A DNA stretch of 43,556 nucleotides from Acidovorax sp. (GTDB lineage Bacteria > Pseudomonadota > Gammaproteobacteria > Burkholderiales > Burkholderiaceae_C): the NCBI RefSeq assembly GCF_016783915.1, contig NZ_JADHVT010000024.1:1-43556 (forward strand), given 5' to 3'. Positions 25,758-34,102 of the stretch are shown in pieces. A model generated the notes under the pieces. It was not told the origin of the DNA and did not search any database. It saw only the letters and a program-made list of their open reading frames with translations. Position 1 is the stretch's first letter; the number at the start of each line of letters is the position of its first letter. A program made the position numbers and the translations under genes.

Positions 25758-27089
25758 ATGGAACCCACCAAAGTAGCTTCCTCCCAGGGCACCCAGCCAG
25801 CCCACACGACGCGCAGCAAGGCAGCGTCCCAGCCTGCTGCCGTAGACGCTAGCGATCCTGCGGCTGGAGGAGGGTTTTTGGCGCTGCTGGCGGCGTTGGG
25901 GGGCGGGGCTGAGGAGGAGGGCGTATTGAGCTCCGTAGGAACAGATGTTCTCGCCGCGGACAGCTTTCCTGACGTCGGGTCCACGGCTGTAGATGTCTCG
26001 GCGGTGGCAGCATGGCAAGGGTTGTTGGGCATGGTGCCCGCCGATGGCGCTCCTCCAGCCGCCGCCGGCACGGACGGAGGTGCACGCCTGACCGCCGCCT
26101 TCGGTGCGGGGGGAGTGCCGTCGCCAGCAGGTTTGGGGGTCGAGTGGACGCCATTTGGCCGTCCCCAAGGCTTGGTAGCAGAGACGGCGATGTTGGACTC
26201 TGCTGCAGACCTGAAGGACGCGCAGCCTTTGAGCGCGACGTCAACGGCTGGTCGCACCTTCTCTCGGTTGCAGAGCGTTGCGGCGCCCCGTCCTGGGCTT
26301 TCAGGCTCGGGAGATGCCGGCGTGGGTCAAGGCGCGCTGGGTGGGTTGAAACCACACTTATCGGGACACGTATCGACGGCCGCTACGCTCTCACAGGCGG
26401 TGTCCGAGCGCGCTGCCCAGGCCTCATTGACGGGGGCACAACCTTCCGAACGCGCGGGTGGGCCATCCTCAATATCTGCTGGTGTCGAAGGTGTCACGCC
26501 TGTTGCTGATGGTTTGTTGGTCGCTGCTGCTTCGGCGCACGCGCCGGAGTTCTCCGCTGGTGGGCGTTCTAACGGTGAGAACTCAGGAAATGGGGGCTCA
26601 TGGTCTGAGAGCGCATCGGGCGCATCGCCAGTAGAGGCAGGCAATTTCGCCGATGCAGCGGTGTTGGCGGATCCTAACGCTTTGGGCGCAGAGGAGCAGG
26701 TGGCTGAGCAGGTGGCCTACTGGGTGAACCAGAAGACTCAGAACGCGGAATTGACGCTGCAGCGCGATGGTCAGCCGGTGGAAGTGTCGGTGTCTCTGTC
26801 GGGCAATGAAGCGCATGTGTCGTTTCGCAGTGACCAGCAGCAGACGCGGGAGCTGCTGGACCAGAGCATGGCGCAGTTGAGCGATTTGTTGCGCAGCGAG
26901 GGCTTGGTGTTGTCAGGCATGTCGGTGGGTACATCGGCGCGCGACAGCGCGGGTGGTGGCGAGGAAAGGCAGCAGCGTCCCCAGAGTGGTGCGCGCCAGG
27001 CGCGGGTGGTATCTGCTGCCCCCGCAGGCAGTGCGTTGCTGGCGCGCGGTGGTGGGGCCACGGACCGCGCTGTGGATGTCTTCGTCTGA
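25758..27089 (+). CDS. fliK: Flagellar hook-length control protein FliK
   Basis: FliK measures hook length and triggers the FlhB specificity switch. From the ATG at 25758 (GGAGA 7 bp upstream; an in-frame TTG two codons earlier is less likely) the protein has 443 residues. The first 290 or so are low-complexity, rich in Ala, Gly, Ser and Val, as expected of the ruler part. The hook-length C-terminal domain lies at about 300-400 (LTLQRDGQPVEVSVSLSG, AHVSFRSDQQQTRELLDQSM, LSDLLRSEGLVLSGMSVG). A 195-bp gap to fliL follows, in which I saw no clear terminator or promoter. Confidence 0.93.
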   Translation: MEPTKVASSQGTQPAHTTRSKAASQPAAVDASDPAAGGGFLALLAALGGGAEEEGVLSSVGTDVLAADSFPDVGSTAVDVSAVAAWQGLLGMVPADGAPPAAAGTDGGARLTAAFGAGGVPSPAGLGVEWTPFGRPQGLVAETAMLDSAADLKDAQPLSATSTAGRTFSRLQSVAAPRPGLSGSGDAGVGQGALGGLKPHLSGHVSTAATLSQAVSERAAQASLTGAQPSERAGGPSSISAGVEGVTPVADGLLVAAASAHAPEFSAGGRSNGENSGNGGSWSESASGASPVEAGNFADAAVLADPNALGAEEQVAEQVAYWVNQKTQNAELTLQRDGQPVEVSVSLSGNEAHVSFRSDQQQTRELLDQSMAQLSDLLRSEGLVLSGMSVGTSARDSAGGGEERQQRPQSGARQARVVSAAPAGSALLARGGGATDRAVDVFV

Positions 27090-27284
27090 TTGTGCGAGGG
27101 TGATGTGGACGGTCCTCAGTTCTGTTCACATCCAGCAGTGCAGGCGAGCGCGGTGAATGCCATGGTTTTGGGCTTTTATTCTGGCTATTATTGGTTGCAC
27201 CCCCGACCCATAATGGGCTATCCGGTTGTGCTCGCACTTTGATAGCGCCAGTGCCGCCTGTCCCCTACCGCAAGGAATTCCATC

Positions 27285-27881
27285 GTGTCAGCCAATACTC
27301 CCGCAGCAGCCGCGCCCGCCAAAAGCAAGAAGATGCTGTTGATCATCATCGGCGTGGTGGTGGCGGTGTTGGTGATCGGAGGTGGTGCGGCAGCGTGGTT
27401 CATCTCCAGTCGGTCGCATGCCGCTGAGGACGAAGAGGGTGGCGGTGCACCTGCTGCACACAAGGAGGCTCCGAAAGTCGCCCCCACATTCCTGCCCATG
27501 GAAAACATGGTGGTCAATCTGGCCGATCCGGGTGGTGACCGCTTTGCGCAGATTGGCATTACGTTGGAGCTGGAAGACGCTAAGACGGCAGAACAGGTCA
27601 AGCAGTACCTGCCGTCGATTCGCAGTGGCATCCTGATGCTGGTGTCGCAACGCACGTCCACTGAGCTGCTGCAGCGCGAGGGCAAGGAAAAGCTGGCCAC
27701 TGATGTCTTGCGCGAGGTCTCGCGACCTCTGGGCTACTCGGTGCCCTCAGAGCGTGAGCGCGCAAAGGCTGCGGCTGCCGCTGAGCAGGACGGAGATGCA
27801 GAGGAACGCCCCGCCGCGCGCAAGCGCACAGAGCGCAATCCGGTGCGCAAGGTGCTCTTTTCGAGCTTCATCATCCAATGA
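27285..27881 (+). CDS. fliL: Flagellar basal body-associated protein FliL
   Basis: FliL is a single-pass membrane protein that surrounds the stator and aids torque. The protein has 198 residues and a GTG start after AAGGAA. After a short Ala/Pro/Lys N-terminus there is one membrane helix (LLIIIGVVVAVLVIGGGAAA, about 18-38). The periplasmic domain has the family features FLPMENMVVNLADPGGDRF and SGILMLVSQRTSTELLQREG. An Ala/Glu-rich insertion lies near the end, before VLFSSFIIQ. It opens the fliLMNOPQR series. Confidence 0.95.
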   Translation: MSANTPAAAAPAKSKKMLLIIIGVVVAVLVIGGGAAAWFISSRSHAAEDEEGGGAPAAHKEAPKVAPTFLPMENMVVNLADPGGDRFAQIGITLELEDAKTAEQVKQYLPSIRSGILMLVSQRTSTELLQREGKEKLATDVLREVSRPLGYSVPSERERAKAAAAAEQDGDAEERPAARKRTERNPVRKVLFSSFIIQ

Positions 27882-27903
27882 GCCAGCCGGGTAAGGACCA
27901 GCC

Positions 27904-28908
27904 ATGAGCGATTCATTTCTTTCGCAGGAAGAGGTTGATGCCCTTCTGGAAGGGGTCACTGGCGAGAGCCAGAAGTCCGTCGAGGAAGTGGCCGAGGCGG
28001 GGTCGGTACGCAATTACGACATTTCCAGCCAGGAGCGCATTGTCCGTGGCCGCATGCCGACGATGGAAATCGTCAACGAGCGGTTTGCGCGCAACTTCCG
28101 TATCGGGCTATTCAATTTCATCCGCCGCAGCCCCGAAATTTCGGTGGGTACTGTGTCGGTGCAACGCTACAGCGCTTTTCTGCGAGAGCTGGCGGTGCCT
28201 ACGAATTTCAACATCGTGGCGATTCGTCCGTTGCGGGGCAGCGGACTAATTGTTTGCGAGCCGTCGCTGGTCTTCGGCATCATTGACACCTTGTATGGCG
28301 GAGTCGGCAAGTTCCAGACCCGCATTGAGGGTCGTGATTTTTCGCCCACCGAGCAGCGCGTCATCAACCGGCTTGTGGATGTGATTTGCGCGGAGTACAA
28401 GAAGGCGTGGCAAGGGATCTATCCGCTGGAACTGGAATACCAGCGCTCGGAAATGCAACCCCAGTTTGCCAATATAGCTACACCCAGCGAGATCGTGGTG
28501 TCCACCGCCTTCCAGCTGGAAATTGGCGACCTTTCAGGCGCCATCCACGTCTGCATGCCCTATGCAACGCTGGAGCCGATCCGCGATGTTTTGTATTCGT
28601 CCACGCAGGGCGACTCCATTGAGGTGGACCGCCGCTGGGTGAACGTGCTCAAGCGCGAAATCCAGTCCGCAGAAGTCACGCTGGTGGCGGAGCTGGCGAA
28701 GGCCGATGCCACCGTGGAGCAACTGCTGGCCATGAAACCGGGTGACTTCATCGAACTGGACCGTGAGCCCCGCATTCGTGCATCGATCGGAGGGGTTCCA
28801 ATTTTTGAATGCCAGTATGGAACCCACAATTCCAAGTACGCCATCCGCATTGAAGAGTGCCTGCGCACTTCGGACATGAGCTGGCTGGGAGAGAAGAATG
28901 GCAACTGA
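27904..28908 (+). CDS. fliM: Flagellar motor switch protein FliM
   Basis: FliM is the C-ring protein to which CheY-P binds. The protein has 334 residues. The N-terminal CheY-binding peptide is LSQEEVDALLEGV. The middle CheC-like domain contains SLVFGIIDTLYGGVGKF, and the C-terminal SpoA domain ends in the usual QYGTHNSKYAIRIEE region. AAGGA precedes the ATG. The end of the gene overlaps fliN by 11 bp. Confidence 0.98.
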   Translation: MSDSFLSQEEVDALLEGVTGESQKSVEEVAEAGSVRNYDISSQERIVRGRMPTMEIVNERFARNFRIGLFNFIRRSPEISVGTVSVQRYSAFLRELAVPTNFNIVAIRPLRGSGLIVCEPSLVFGIIDTLYGGVGKFQTRIEGRDFSPTEQRVINRLVDVICAEYKKAWQGIYPLELEYQRSEMQPQFANIATPSEIVVSTAFQLEIGDLSGAIHVCMPYATLEPIRDVLYSSTQGDSIEVDRRWVNVLKREIQSAEVTLVAELAKADATVEQLLAMKPGDFIELDREPRIRASIGGVPIFECQYGTHNSKYAIRIEECLRTSDMSWLGEKNGN

Positions 28909-29338
28909 AGAAGACAACAAGGACGCAGGCGCGGACGACCCGTTTGCGGGTTGGGCCGAGGCGCTCGAAGAGCAGAAGCGGACGGACGACAAGCCGGCGG
29001 ACGCAGAGCAGGGGGGGCCGCTTTCCGGCGAGCCTGTGCGCTCATTTTCCGGCGCTGCGGGTGGCGATACCGTCAACGACATCAACATGGTGCTGGATAT
29101 TCCAGTGCAGCTGTCGGTGGAGTTGGGGCGCACCAAGGTGCCCATTAAGTACATTCTTCAGCTAGCGCAAGGCTCGGTGGTAGAGCTTGATGCACTGGCT
29201 GGCGAGCCCATGGACGTGCTGGTCAATGGATACCTCATCGCCCAAGGCGAAGTGGTGGTGGTCAATGACAAGTTCGGTATCCGCCTGACCGATGTGGTCA
29301 CGCCGTCGGAACGTTTGCGCCGGGTGAGTCGTGGATAG
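28898..29338 (+). CDS. fliN: Flagellar motor switch protein FliN
   Basis: FliN forms the base of the C-ring with FliM and helps dock FliH-FliI. The protein has 146 residues. It has an acidic, disordered N-terminal 60 residues and then one SpoA domain (LDIPVQLSVELGRTKVPIKY, GSVVELDALAGEPMDVLVNG, VNDKFGIRLTDVV). The start lies inside fliM with GGGAGA upstream, so the two are coupled. The stop overlaps the possible GTG start of fliO. Confidence 0.97.
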   Translation: MATEEDNKDAGADDPFAGWAEALEEQKRTDDKPADAEQGGPLSGEPVRSFSGAAGGDTVNDINMVLDIPVQLSVELGRTKVPIKYILQLAQGSVVELDALAGEPMDVLVNGYLIAQGEVVVVNDKFGIRLTDVVTPSERLRRVSRG

Positions 29339-29711
29339 TGGGAGCATGACGCAGACACTGCTCGTCGTGGTGCTTTTTGTTGGCGCCATGGCGTTGCTTC
29401 CGTGGGCTGTGCGGCGCTTGCAGCAGCGTCAGTCCGCGGGGGCGCTGGCGGTCGGGGCAGCGTCACGTGTGGTGTCGGCAGTGGCCGTCGGACCTCAGCA
29501 GCGGGTAGTAACGGTGGAAGTCGGACCTGAGAATGCACGTACTTGGTTGGTGCTGGGTGTCACCGCGCAACAGGTCAGCTGCCTGCACGTGCTGCCAGTG
29601 GTGGTCAAAGGGGCTGGTGATTCGGTGAATGCTCCACTTGCACCAGGGCCATCGTTTGCCCAGGAGATGCGAACTGCGGCCGCTGATTCTGGAAAGTCCG
29701 CGCATGTCTGA
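29331..29711 (+). CDS. fliO: Flagellar biosynthesis protein FliO
   Basis: FliO helps assemble the FliP ring of the export gate. The protein has 126 residues from GTG 29331, or 121 from ATG 29346. The ATG has GGGAG too close to it, so neither start is ideal. There is one membrane helix near the N-terminus (LLVVVLFVGAMALLPWAV), then a small cytoplasmic domain with the FliO pattern (GPQQRVVTVEVGPENARTWL, LGVTAQQVSCLHVLPV). It overlaps fliP by 8 bp. Confidence 0.85.
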   Translation: MDSGSMTQTLLVVVLFVGAMALLPWAVRRLQQRQSAGALAVGAASRVVSAVAVGPQQRVVTVEVGPENARTWLVLGVTAQQVSCLHVLPVVVKGAGDSVNAPLAPGPSFAQEMRTAAADSGKSAHV

Positions 29712-30495
29712 ACGTGCCCCCCTACTTGCAAGGCGTGGCGTGCGGATGGCGGGGCGTGCGTGGCCGTGGGCCGTTGCCGTGGCGGCCGTATTGGCGCAGA
29801 GCTCTGCTTGGGCCCAAAGCGCAGGCGCGCTGCCTCTGGTAGTGGGCAGTGGGCCATCTGGCGCAAGCTACTCGGTGCCAATTCAGACCTTGCTGTTCTT
29901 CACGGCGCTGTCGTTTTTGCCCGCAGTTCTGCTGATGATGACGGGCTTTACCCGCATCGTGATCGTTTTGTCCTTGCTGCGTCAGGCCTTGGGGACACAG
30001 TCGGCCCCGCCCAACCAGGTCATCATCGGTCTGTCGTTGTTCTTGACCTTTTTTGTCATGGGTCCGACGCTGGATCGTGTGTACCAGGACGCTTACGTTC
30101 CCTACACCAACAACACGATCAGCTTCGAACAGGCGCTGGACAGGGCGGAGGCGCCCATGCGCAGCTTCATGCTCAAGCAGACGCGGCAATCTGACTTTGC
30201 GCTTTTTTCAAGATTGGCACGTCTTGACCCCAAAGTGACGGCCGAAACGGCACCCATCCGTGTGCTGGTGCCTGCCTTTGTGACCAGCGAGCTCAAGTCG
30301 GCGTTCCAGATCGGGTTCATGATCTTCATCCCGTTTCTCGTTATCGATATGGTGGTGTCCAGCATCCTGATGTCGCTGGGCATGATGATGTTGTCGCCGG
30401 TGTTGGTGGCATTGCCGTTCAAGCTCATGCTGTTTGTGCTGGCAGATGGCTGGAATCTGCTGATCGGATCATTGGCCGCCAGCTTTGTCACCTGA
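29704..30495 (+). CDS. fliP: Flagellar export gate protein FliP
   Basis: FliP forms the core pentamer of the FliPQR export gate. From the ATG at 29704 (GGAAAG upstream) the protein has 263 residues. A cleavable signal peptide is visible (GRAWPWAVAVAAVLAQSSAW, cleavage probably after AWA). The membrane part has TALSFLPAVLLMMTGFTRIV and the signature IVLSLLRQALGTQSAPPNQV. A second conserved block is VLVPAFVTSELKSAFQIGF. An upstream extension in the same frame lies wholly inside fliO and is not used. Confidence 0.97.
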   Translation: MSERAPLLARRGVRMAGRAWPWAVAVAAVLAQSSAWAQSAGALPLVVGSGPSGASYSVPIQTLLFFTALSFLPAVLLMMTGFTRIVIVLSLLRQALGTQSAPPNQVIIGLSLFLTFFVMGPTLDRVYQDAYVPYTNNTISFEQALDRAEAPMRSFMLKQTRQSDFALFSRLARLDPKVTAETAPIRVLVPAFVTSELKSAFQIGFMIFIPFLVIDMVVSSILMSLGMMMLSPVLVALPFKLMLFVLADGWNLLIGSLAASFVT

Positions 30496-30506
30496 AGGAT
30501 TCCCCC

Positions 30507-30776
30507 ATGACTTCACAAATGGTGCTGACCATTGGACGTGATGCCCTCACCTTGCTGCTGATGATTTCCATGCCTGTGCTGGGGGTGGTCATGGCGGTGG
30601 GGTTGTTGGTCAGTATTTTTCAGGCTGTCACGCAGATCCATGAAGCAACGCTGGCTTTTGTGCCCAAGCTGATTGCCGCCATGGTGGTGTTTGCGATTGC
30701 GGGGCCTTGGATGCTCAGTACCCTGGTGGACTTCATCCGCAGGACGATCGAATCGATCCCCTCGATGATTGGGTAG
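30507..30776 (+). CDS. fliQ: Flagellar export gate protein FliQ
   Basis: FliQ is a small two-helix membrane subunit of the export gate. The protein has 89 residues, the standard length. The two hydrophobic segments are about 14-42 (LLLMISMPVLGVVMAVGLLV) and 52-75 (LAFVPKLIAAMVVFAIAG), separated by the conserved FQAVTQIHEATLAF. AAGGA lies upstream of the ATG. The gap to the fliR start is 126 bp, longer than others in the operon. Confidence 0.97.
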   Translation: MTSQMVLTIGRDALTLLLMISMPVLGVVMAVGLLVSIFQAVTQIHEATLAFVPKLIAAMVVFAIAGPWMLSTLVDFIRRTIESIPSMIG

Positions 30777-30902
30777 TGCCATGCCAATATGGGCATCTGG
30801 CTGCCTGACGACAATGTTGGGCCGCTTGCGCCAGCGACCCTCACATGGGGCACTTGTTCTGTTTCCGTCGAGGCGCCCCAGCTATGTCACCGGAGGGGGA
30901 GC

Positions 30903-31673
30903 GTGATTACTTTCTCCGAGGCACAGATCATGGCGTGGCTGTCTCCCATCCTGTGGCCTTTTTTGCGCGTGCTGGCCTTGTTCTCCGTGGCTCCGGTGTT
31001 CTCCATGCGCGTTGTGCCCATGCGCGTCAAGATCGGCCTCGCGTTCTTGGTGGCTTTGTGTGCGCAAGGTGTGCTGGGCGAGCAGCCTGTCATCAGCGTG
31101 AACGGCCGTGAGGCCCTGGGCACGGTGGCGCAGCAAGTGGCTGTAGGGCTGGCGATTGGCTTTTCGGTTCGCCTTGTGTTCACTGCTGTCGAGCTGGCTG
31201 GTGAAATCATTGGGCTGCAGATGGGGCTCAACTTTGCTTCATTTTTTGATCCCACCTCCAACGGGCAGATCAGCGCTGTGGCCCGTTTCTTTGGCCATAT
31301 GTCCATGCTGCTCTTCATTGTCATCAATGGCCATTTGTTGATATTGATGGCCGTGATCAAGAGTTTTGACCGCTTTCCTGTCGATGGCAATTTTCTGCAG
31401 GCGTTGGGGCAAATGCGGTTGTATGAGCTGGGTGCTTCTCTCTTTTCCAGCGCGCTCTGGATTGCCATGCCCATGATTGCGCTGCTGCTCTTTGTCAACT
31501 TGACCATGGGCATCATCTCGCGCGTGGCACCGCAAATGAATATCTATGCGGTGGGTTTCCCGGTCACGCTCACGGTGGGGATGTTAGGTATAGCAGCCAC
31601 ATTGCCGATGCTGGAACAGCCAGTGCTGGCGTTGATGCAGCAAGCCGTGGATCTGTTCTCTGTCGGCAGGTAG
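30903..31673 (+). CDS. fliR: Flagellar export gate protein FliR
   Basis: FliR is the third gate subunit, completing the FliPQR helix. From the GTG at 30903 the protein has 256 residues, the normal length. This start has a strong ribosome-binding site (GGAGGGGGA), while an in-frame ATG at 30789 would add 38 residues unlike FliR. There are six hydrophobic segments. Family features are ILWPFLRVLALFSVAPVF, ELAGEIIGLQMGLNFASFFD and ISRVAPQMNIYAVGFPV. It ends 9 bp from the convergent response regulator gene. Confidence 0.96.
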   Translation: MITFSEAQIMAWLSPILWPFLRVLALFSVAPVFSMRVVPMRVKIGLAFLVALCAQGVLGEQPVISVNGREALGTVAQQVAVGLAIGFSVRLVFTAVELAGEIIGLQMGLNFASFFDPTSNGQISAVARFFGHMSMLLFIVINGHLLILMAVIKSFDRFPVDGNFLQALGQMRLYELGASLFSSALWIAMPMIALLLFVNLTMGIISRVAPQMNIYAVGFPVTLTVGMLGIAATLPMLEQPVLALMQQAVDLFSVGR

Positions 31674-31682
31674 GACCACTGG

Positions 31683-32312
31683 CTACACCAGCTGGTTGCG
31701 GATCGCATAAACGGTCAGTTCGGCGTTGTTCGAAAGCTTCAGTTTTTCAAGAACCCGTGAGCGGTACACACTCACAGTTTTGGGGCTCAGCATCAATTCA
31801 TCGGCAATGTCCGATAGACGTCGGCCCGAGGCAATCTTGACCAGGGTTTGCAGTTCGCGTTCGGAAAGCGCTGCATGGGGCACCTCCGGCGTGGGCTGGG
31901 CCAAGCTGTCCGCCAGCATCTGGGCCACTTCGGCGGTAAGGTACTTGCGCCCCTGCATCACCGTGCGTACTGCCGCAATCAGCTCAACCGGGTCGCCAGC
32001 CTTGTTAGCGTAGCCTTGGGCTCCCGCCTTGAGGCAGCGCAGTGCATATTGATCCTCGGGGTACATCGAAACCACCAGCACCTTGATGGTCGAGTGGGTC
32101 TCGCGCAGGCTGGCGAGTACTTCCAGGCCGCTGCGTCCAGGCATGTTCAGGTCCAGCAGCAGCACATCACAGGCGGCCGTGCGCAGAACATCGCGCAGCT
32201 CAGAATACCCGCCCGCTTCGCCGGTCACCTGAATGTCCGGGGCTTCGGCGAGTGTGTCGCGAATGCCGCGCCGCAATACGGCATGGTCGTCGCACAAGAC
32301 GACATGGATCAC
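31683..32312 (-). CDS. NarL/FixJ-type response regulator
   Basis: This is a two-component transcription factor of 209 residues. The receiver domain has the acidic pair at Asp8-Asp9, phospho-acceptor Asp54 (LLLDLNMPG) and a conserved Lys region (GAQGYANKAG). The LuxR-type helix-turn-helix is at about 149-205 (LSERELQTLVKIASGRRLSD, MLSPKTVSVYRSRVLEKL). The start is GTG 32310-32312, which overlaps the stop of the upstream kinase (GTGA) and has AGGAGA 6 bp before it. It is the obvious partner of that kinase. The target genes are unknown; its place between the fli and che operons suggests, but does not prove, a motility role. Confidence 0.93.
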   Translation of the reverse strand: MIHVVLCDDHAVLRRGIRDTLAEAPDIQVTGEAGGYSELRDVLRTAACDVLLLDLNMPGRSGLEVLASLRETHSTIKVLVVSMYPEDQYALRCLKAGAQGYANKAGDPVELIAAVRTVMQGRKYLTAEVAQMLADSLAQPTPEVPHAALSERELQTLVKIASGRRLSDIADELMLSPKTVSVYRSRVLEKLKLSNNAELTVYAIRNQLV

Positions 32313-33418
32313 TGGGCATCTCCTGGAGCGGATGTGGAAGGAGATGGTAGCGGGACGGACAGGATGACCGATGTGCCCTGACCTGGGCGACTGCTGATGT
32401 CCAGCCATCCCCCTACTGTTCGTGCTCGCTCTTGAAGGCCTTTGAGGCCAAAGGCCTTGGGTTTGTCGCGAACTGTCGCATTCATGCCACGGCCATTGTC
32501 AGCGACCTCCAGGGTCAATACCCCTTCTTTGTCAGACAGTTCAATGTCTACCTTGCTGGGCTGTGCATGCTTGGAGATATTGGTCAATGCTTCCTGGGCG
32601 GTTCGGTACGCCACCAGTTGAATGTCGGTGGGTGTATCCATGGTTTCGCTACTGCTCTGCAGCCTCGTGGGGATACCGGTCCTGCGCTCAAAGCCCGTAG
32701 CCAGCCACTGGACAGCCGCCACCAGCCCTTGTTCCAGGATGGGTGGGCGTAGGTTCATCATGATGCGCTGGCTGGCGCCAATCGCATGTTGCAGCATGTC
32801 CACCGCCGATGTGGCGTGTTCCTGCATGGCCGGATCGGTACTGTGTCGCCCGATCCAGGCTACATCAAAGCGCACTGCGGTCAGGGCGCCACCAATGTCG
32901 TCGTGGATCTCGCGGGCGATGGCGGCACGCTCTTGCTCAATGGAGGTCTGCAGGTGCTCGGCCAATTCGGCCAAGCGACGCTGTGATGTAGCTAACTCGG
33001 CAATGGCCTGCTCGCGCGCGTTGCGTGCCTCGTGGACCTCCAGAGTCCGTGCTATCACATGGGGCAGGCGCTGGATGTCGTCTTTAAGCAGATAGTCCGC
33101 CACCCCGAGCCGCATGGCGTCTACTGCTGCAGGTTCGCCGATGGCGCCCGAAAGCAGCACAAAGGGTGGGTGATGCGGTTTTTGCGCCACATGGGCCCAC
33201 GCATCCAATGCGGTAAAGCCGGGCAGGCGGTAATCTGCAAGGATGATGTCAAAGCTGCCGCTGTCCGTCAGTCTTTGAAATTCTGAAAGGGTATCCACCC
33301 GCTGGAGGTGGCAATGGAGCCCGGATCGACGCAAGGCGCGTGCTGCCAGTTCGTGATCGGCCGGTGAATCTTCAAGATGCAGGATTTCAAGGGTCTGGTC
33401 TGATGTTGCAGGGCCCAT
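32309..33418 (-). CDS. Soluble receiver-histidine kinase hybrid (HisKA_3 type)
   Basis: This is a sensor kinase without membrane segments. From the ATG at 33418 it has 369 residues. The N-terminal receiver domain (LHLEDSPADHELA; phospho-acceptor Asp62 in LADYRLPGF) is followed by a coiled coil (about 125-165). Next come a HisKA_3 dimerisation part with His172 (IAREIHDDIGGALTAVRFD) and a HATPase domain (AQEALTNISKHA, DNGRGM, GLKGLQERARTVGG). A TTG 11 codons earlier is possible, but it overlaps the -35 of a good promoter. The N-terminal receiver suggests that it responds to another phosphodonor rather than to an external ligand. It is co-transcribed with the NarL-type regulator. Confidence 0.92.
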   Translation of the reverse strand: MGPATSDQTLEILHLEDSPADHELAARALRRSGLHCHLQRVDTLSEFQRLTDSGSFDIILADYRLPGFTALDAWAHVAQKPHHPPFVLLSGAIGEPAAVDAMRLGVADYLLKDDIQRLPHVIARTLEVHEARNAREQAIAELATSQRRLAELAEHLQTSIEQERAAIAREIHDDIGGALTAVRFDVAWIGRHSTDPAMQEHATSAVDMLQHAIGASQRIMMNLRPPILEQGLVAAVQWLATGFERRTGIPTRLQSSSETMDTPTDIQLVAYRTAQEALTNISKHAQPSKVDIELSDKEGVLTLEVADNGRGMNATVRDKPKAFGLKGLQERARTVGGWLDISSRPGQGTSVILSVPLPSPSTSAPGDAQ

Positions 33419-33427
33419 AGGAGCGCT

Positions 33428-33455
33428 ATCATAGGATACAAATTGGAACAAACAA
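33428..33455 (-). promoter_or_regulatory. Sigma-70-like promoter of the kinase-regulator operon
   Basis: On the minus strand TTGTTT (33450-33455) and TATGAT (33428-33433) are 16 bp apart. The expected transcription start is near 33421, only a few bases before the ATG at 33418, which would give a leaderless or nearly leaderless mRNA. No ribosome-binding site is seen before that ATG, in keeping with this. Confidence 0.5.
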
Positions 33456-33606
33456 GGGTGTTTGTCCGGTTGGGATGGTTTGTGCGTCAGCGTCCAATGG
33501 GCGCGGATGCTCCGGTTTGCTCGGGGGCCTTGGCAGGTTACTGATGCATGTATCGTAGTCCTGTGTATTTGCGTGTTTTGCTGCTACGTGCTGCGATGGA
33601 GAAACG

Positions 33607-34053
33607 ATGCAATCTACGCTAACAACGCCTGGAGGACCTGCTGTCCAGGTTCCCGTCATGGTGGCGGCAGAGCTGCAGGACTCCTTGCTGGTCGTGATGC
33701 ACGACTTGCACCGCTTGGAAGGCTTGCTGAACCACGCCACCGACAATCTGCTGGAGCGGTTTGGCGAGGCGAACGCCATGTTGACAGATGCCGTGGTGGC
33801 GGACTCGCCAGAGCTGGTGGCTGCGCGTACGGCGCTGCGCAGCGCTGTGACTGAGCTGCAGTTCCAGGACATGGCCTCCCAATTGATATGGCATACCACC
33901 AAGGTGCTGCAGGGCTGTGCCTTCCGACTGGCTTCGGAAGCCATGGGGCATGAAGAAGGTGAAGATGCGGCGCCCTTTGCGGAGATGGCGCCCGACAGGC
34001 CGAACCCTGTCACCCAAAGCGAGATGGATGCAGGTTCTGTGGACCTGTTTTGA
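33607..34053 (+). CDS. Small CheZ-like protein, putative CheY phosphatase
   Basis: This 148-residue, mostly helical protein is the first gene of the chemotaxis operon. It is not a standard CheZ (about 200 residues). But the segment LQFQDMASQLI at about 85-94 aligns with the catalytic helix of the CheZ at 2319 (QDFHDLTGQVI) and keeps the Asp-x-x-x-Gln pair (Asp88, Gln92). The tail is acidic and disordered and ends GSVDLF, a hexapeptide also found at the very end of CheD in this operon. GGAGAA precedes the ATG. The gene is followed after 49 bp by a second cheY. A phosphatase role is inferred; a non-catalytic CheY- or CheA-binding role is the alternative. Confidence 0.72.
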   Translation: MQSTLTTPGGPAVQVPVMVAAELQDSLLVVMHDLHRLEGLLNHATDNLLERFGEANAMLTDAVVADSPELVAARTALRSAVTELQFQDMASQLIWHTTKVLQGCAFRLASEAMGHEEGEDAAPFAEMAPDRPNPVTQSEMDAGSVDLF

Positions 34054-34102
34054 CGTTCACATCACTGGTTACCTTATATATTCAAGTCAGTTGGAGCCAT
34101 AC

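Noticed and set aside
30789-30902. Start of fliR at the ATG 30789
   Set aside because: The 38 additional residues are not FliR-like or hydrophobic, and the GTG at 30903 has a very strong ribosome-binding site.
34027-34053. The C-terminal VDLF as a DNA sliding-clamp binding motif
   Set aside because: It lacks the leading Gln of that motif, and both proteins carrying it belong to a chemotaxis operon, so a chemotaxis docking role is the simpler reading.
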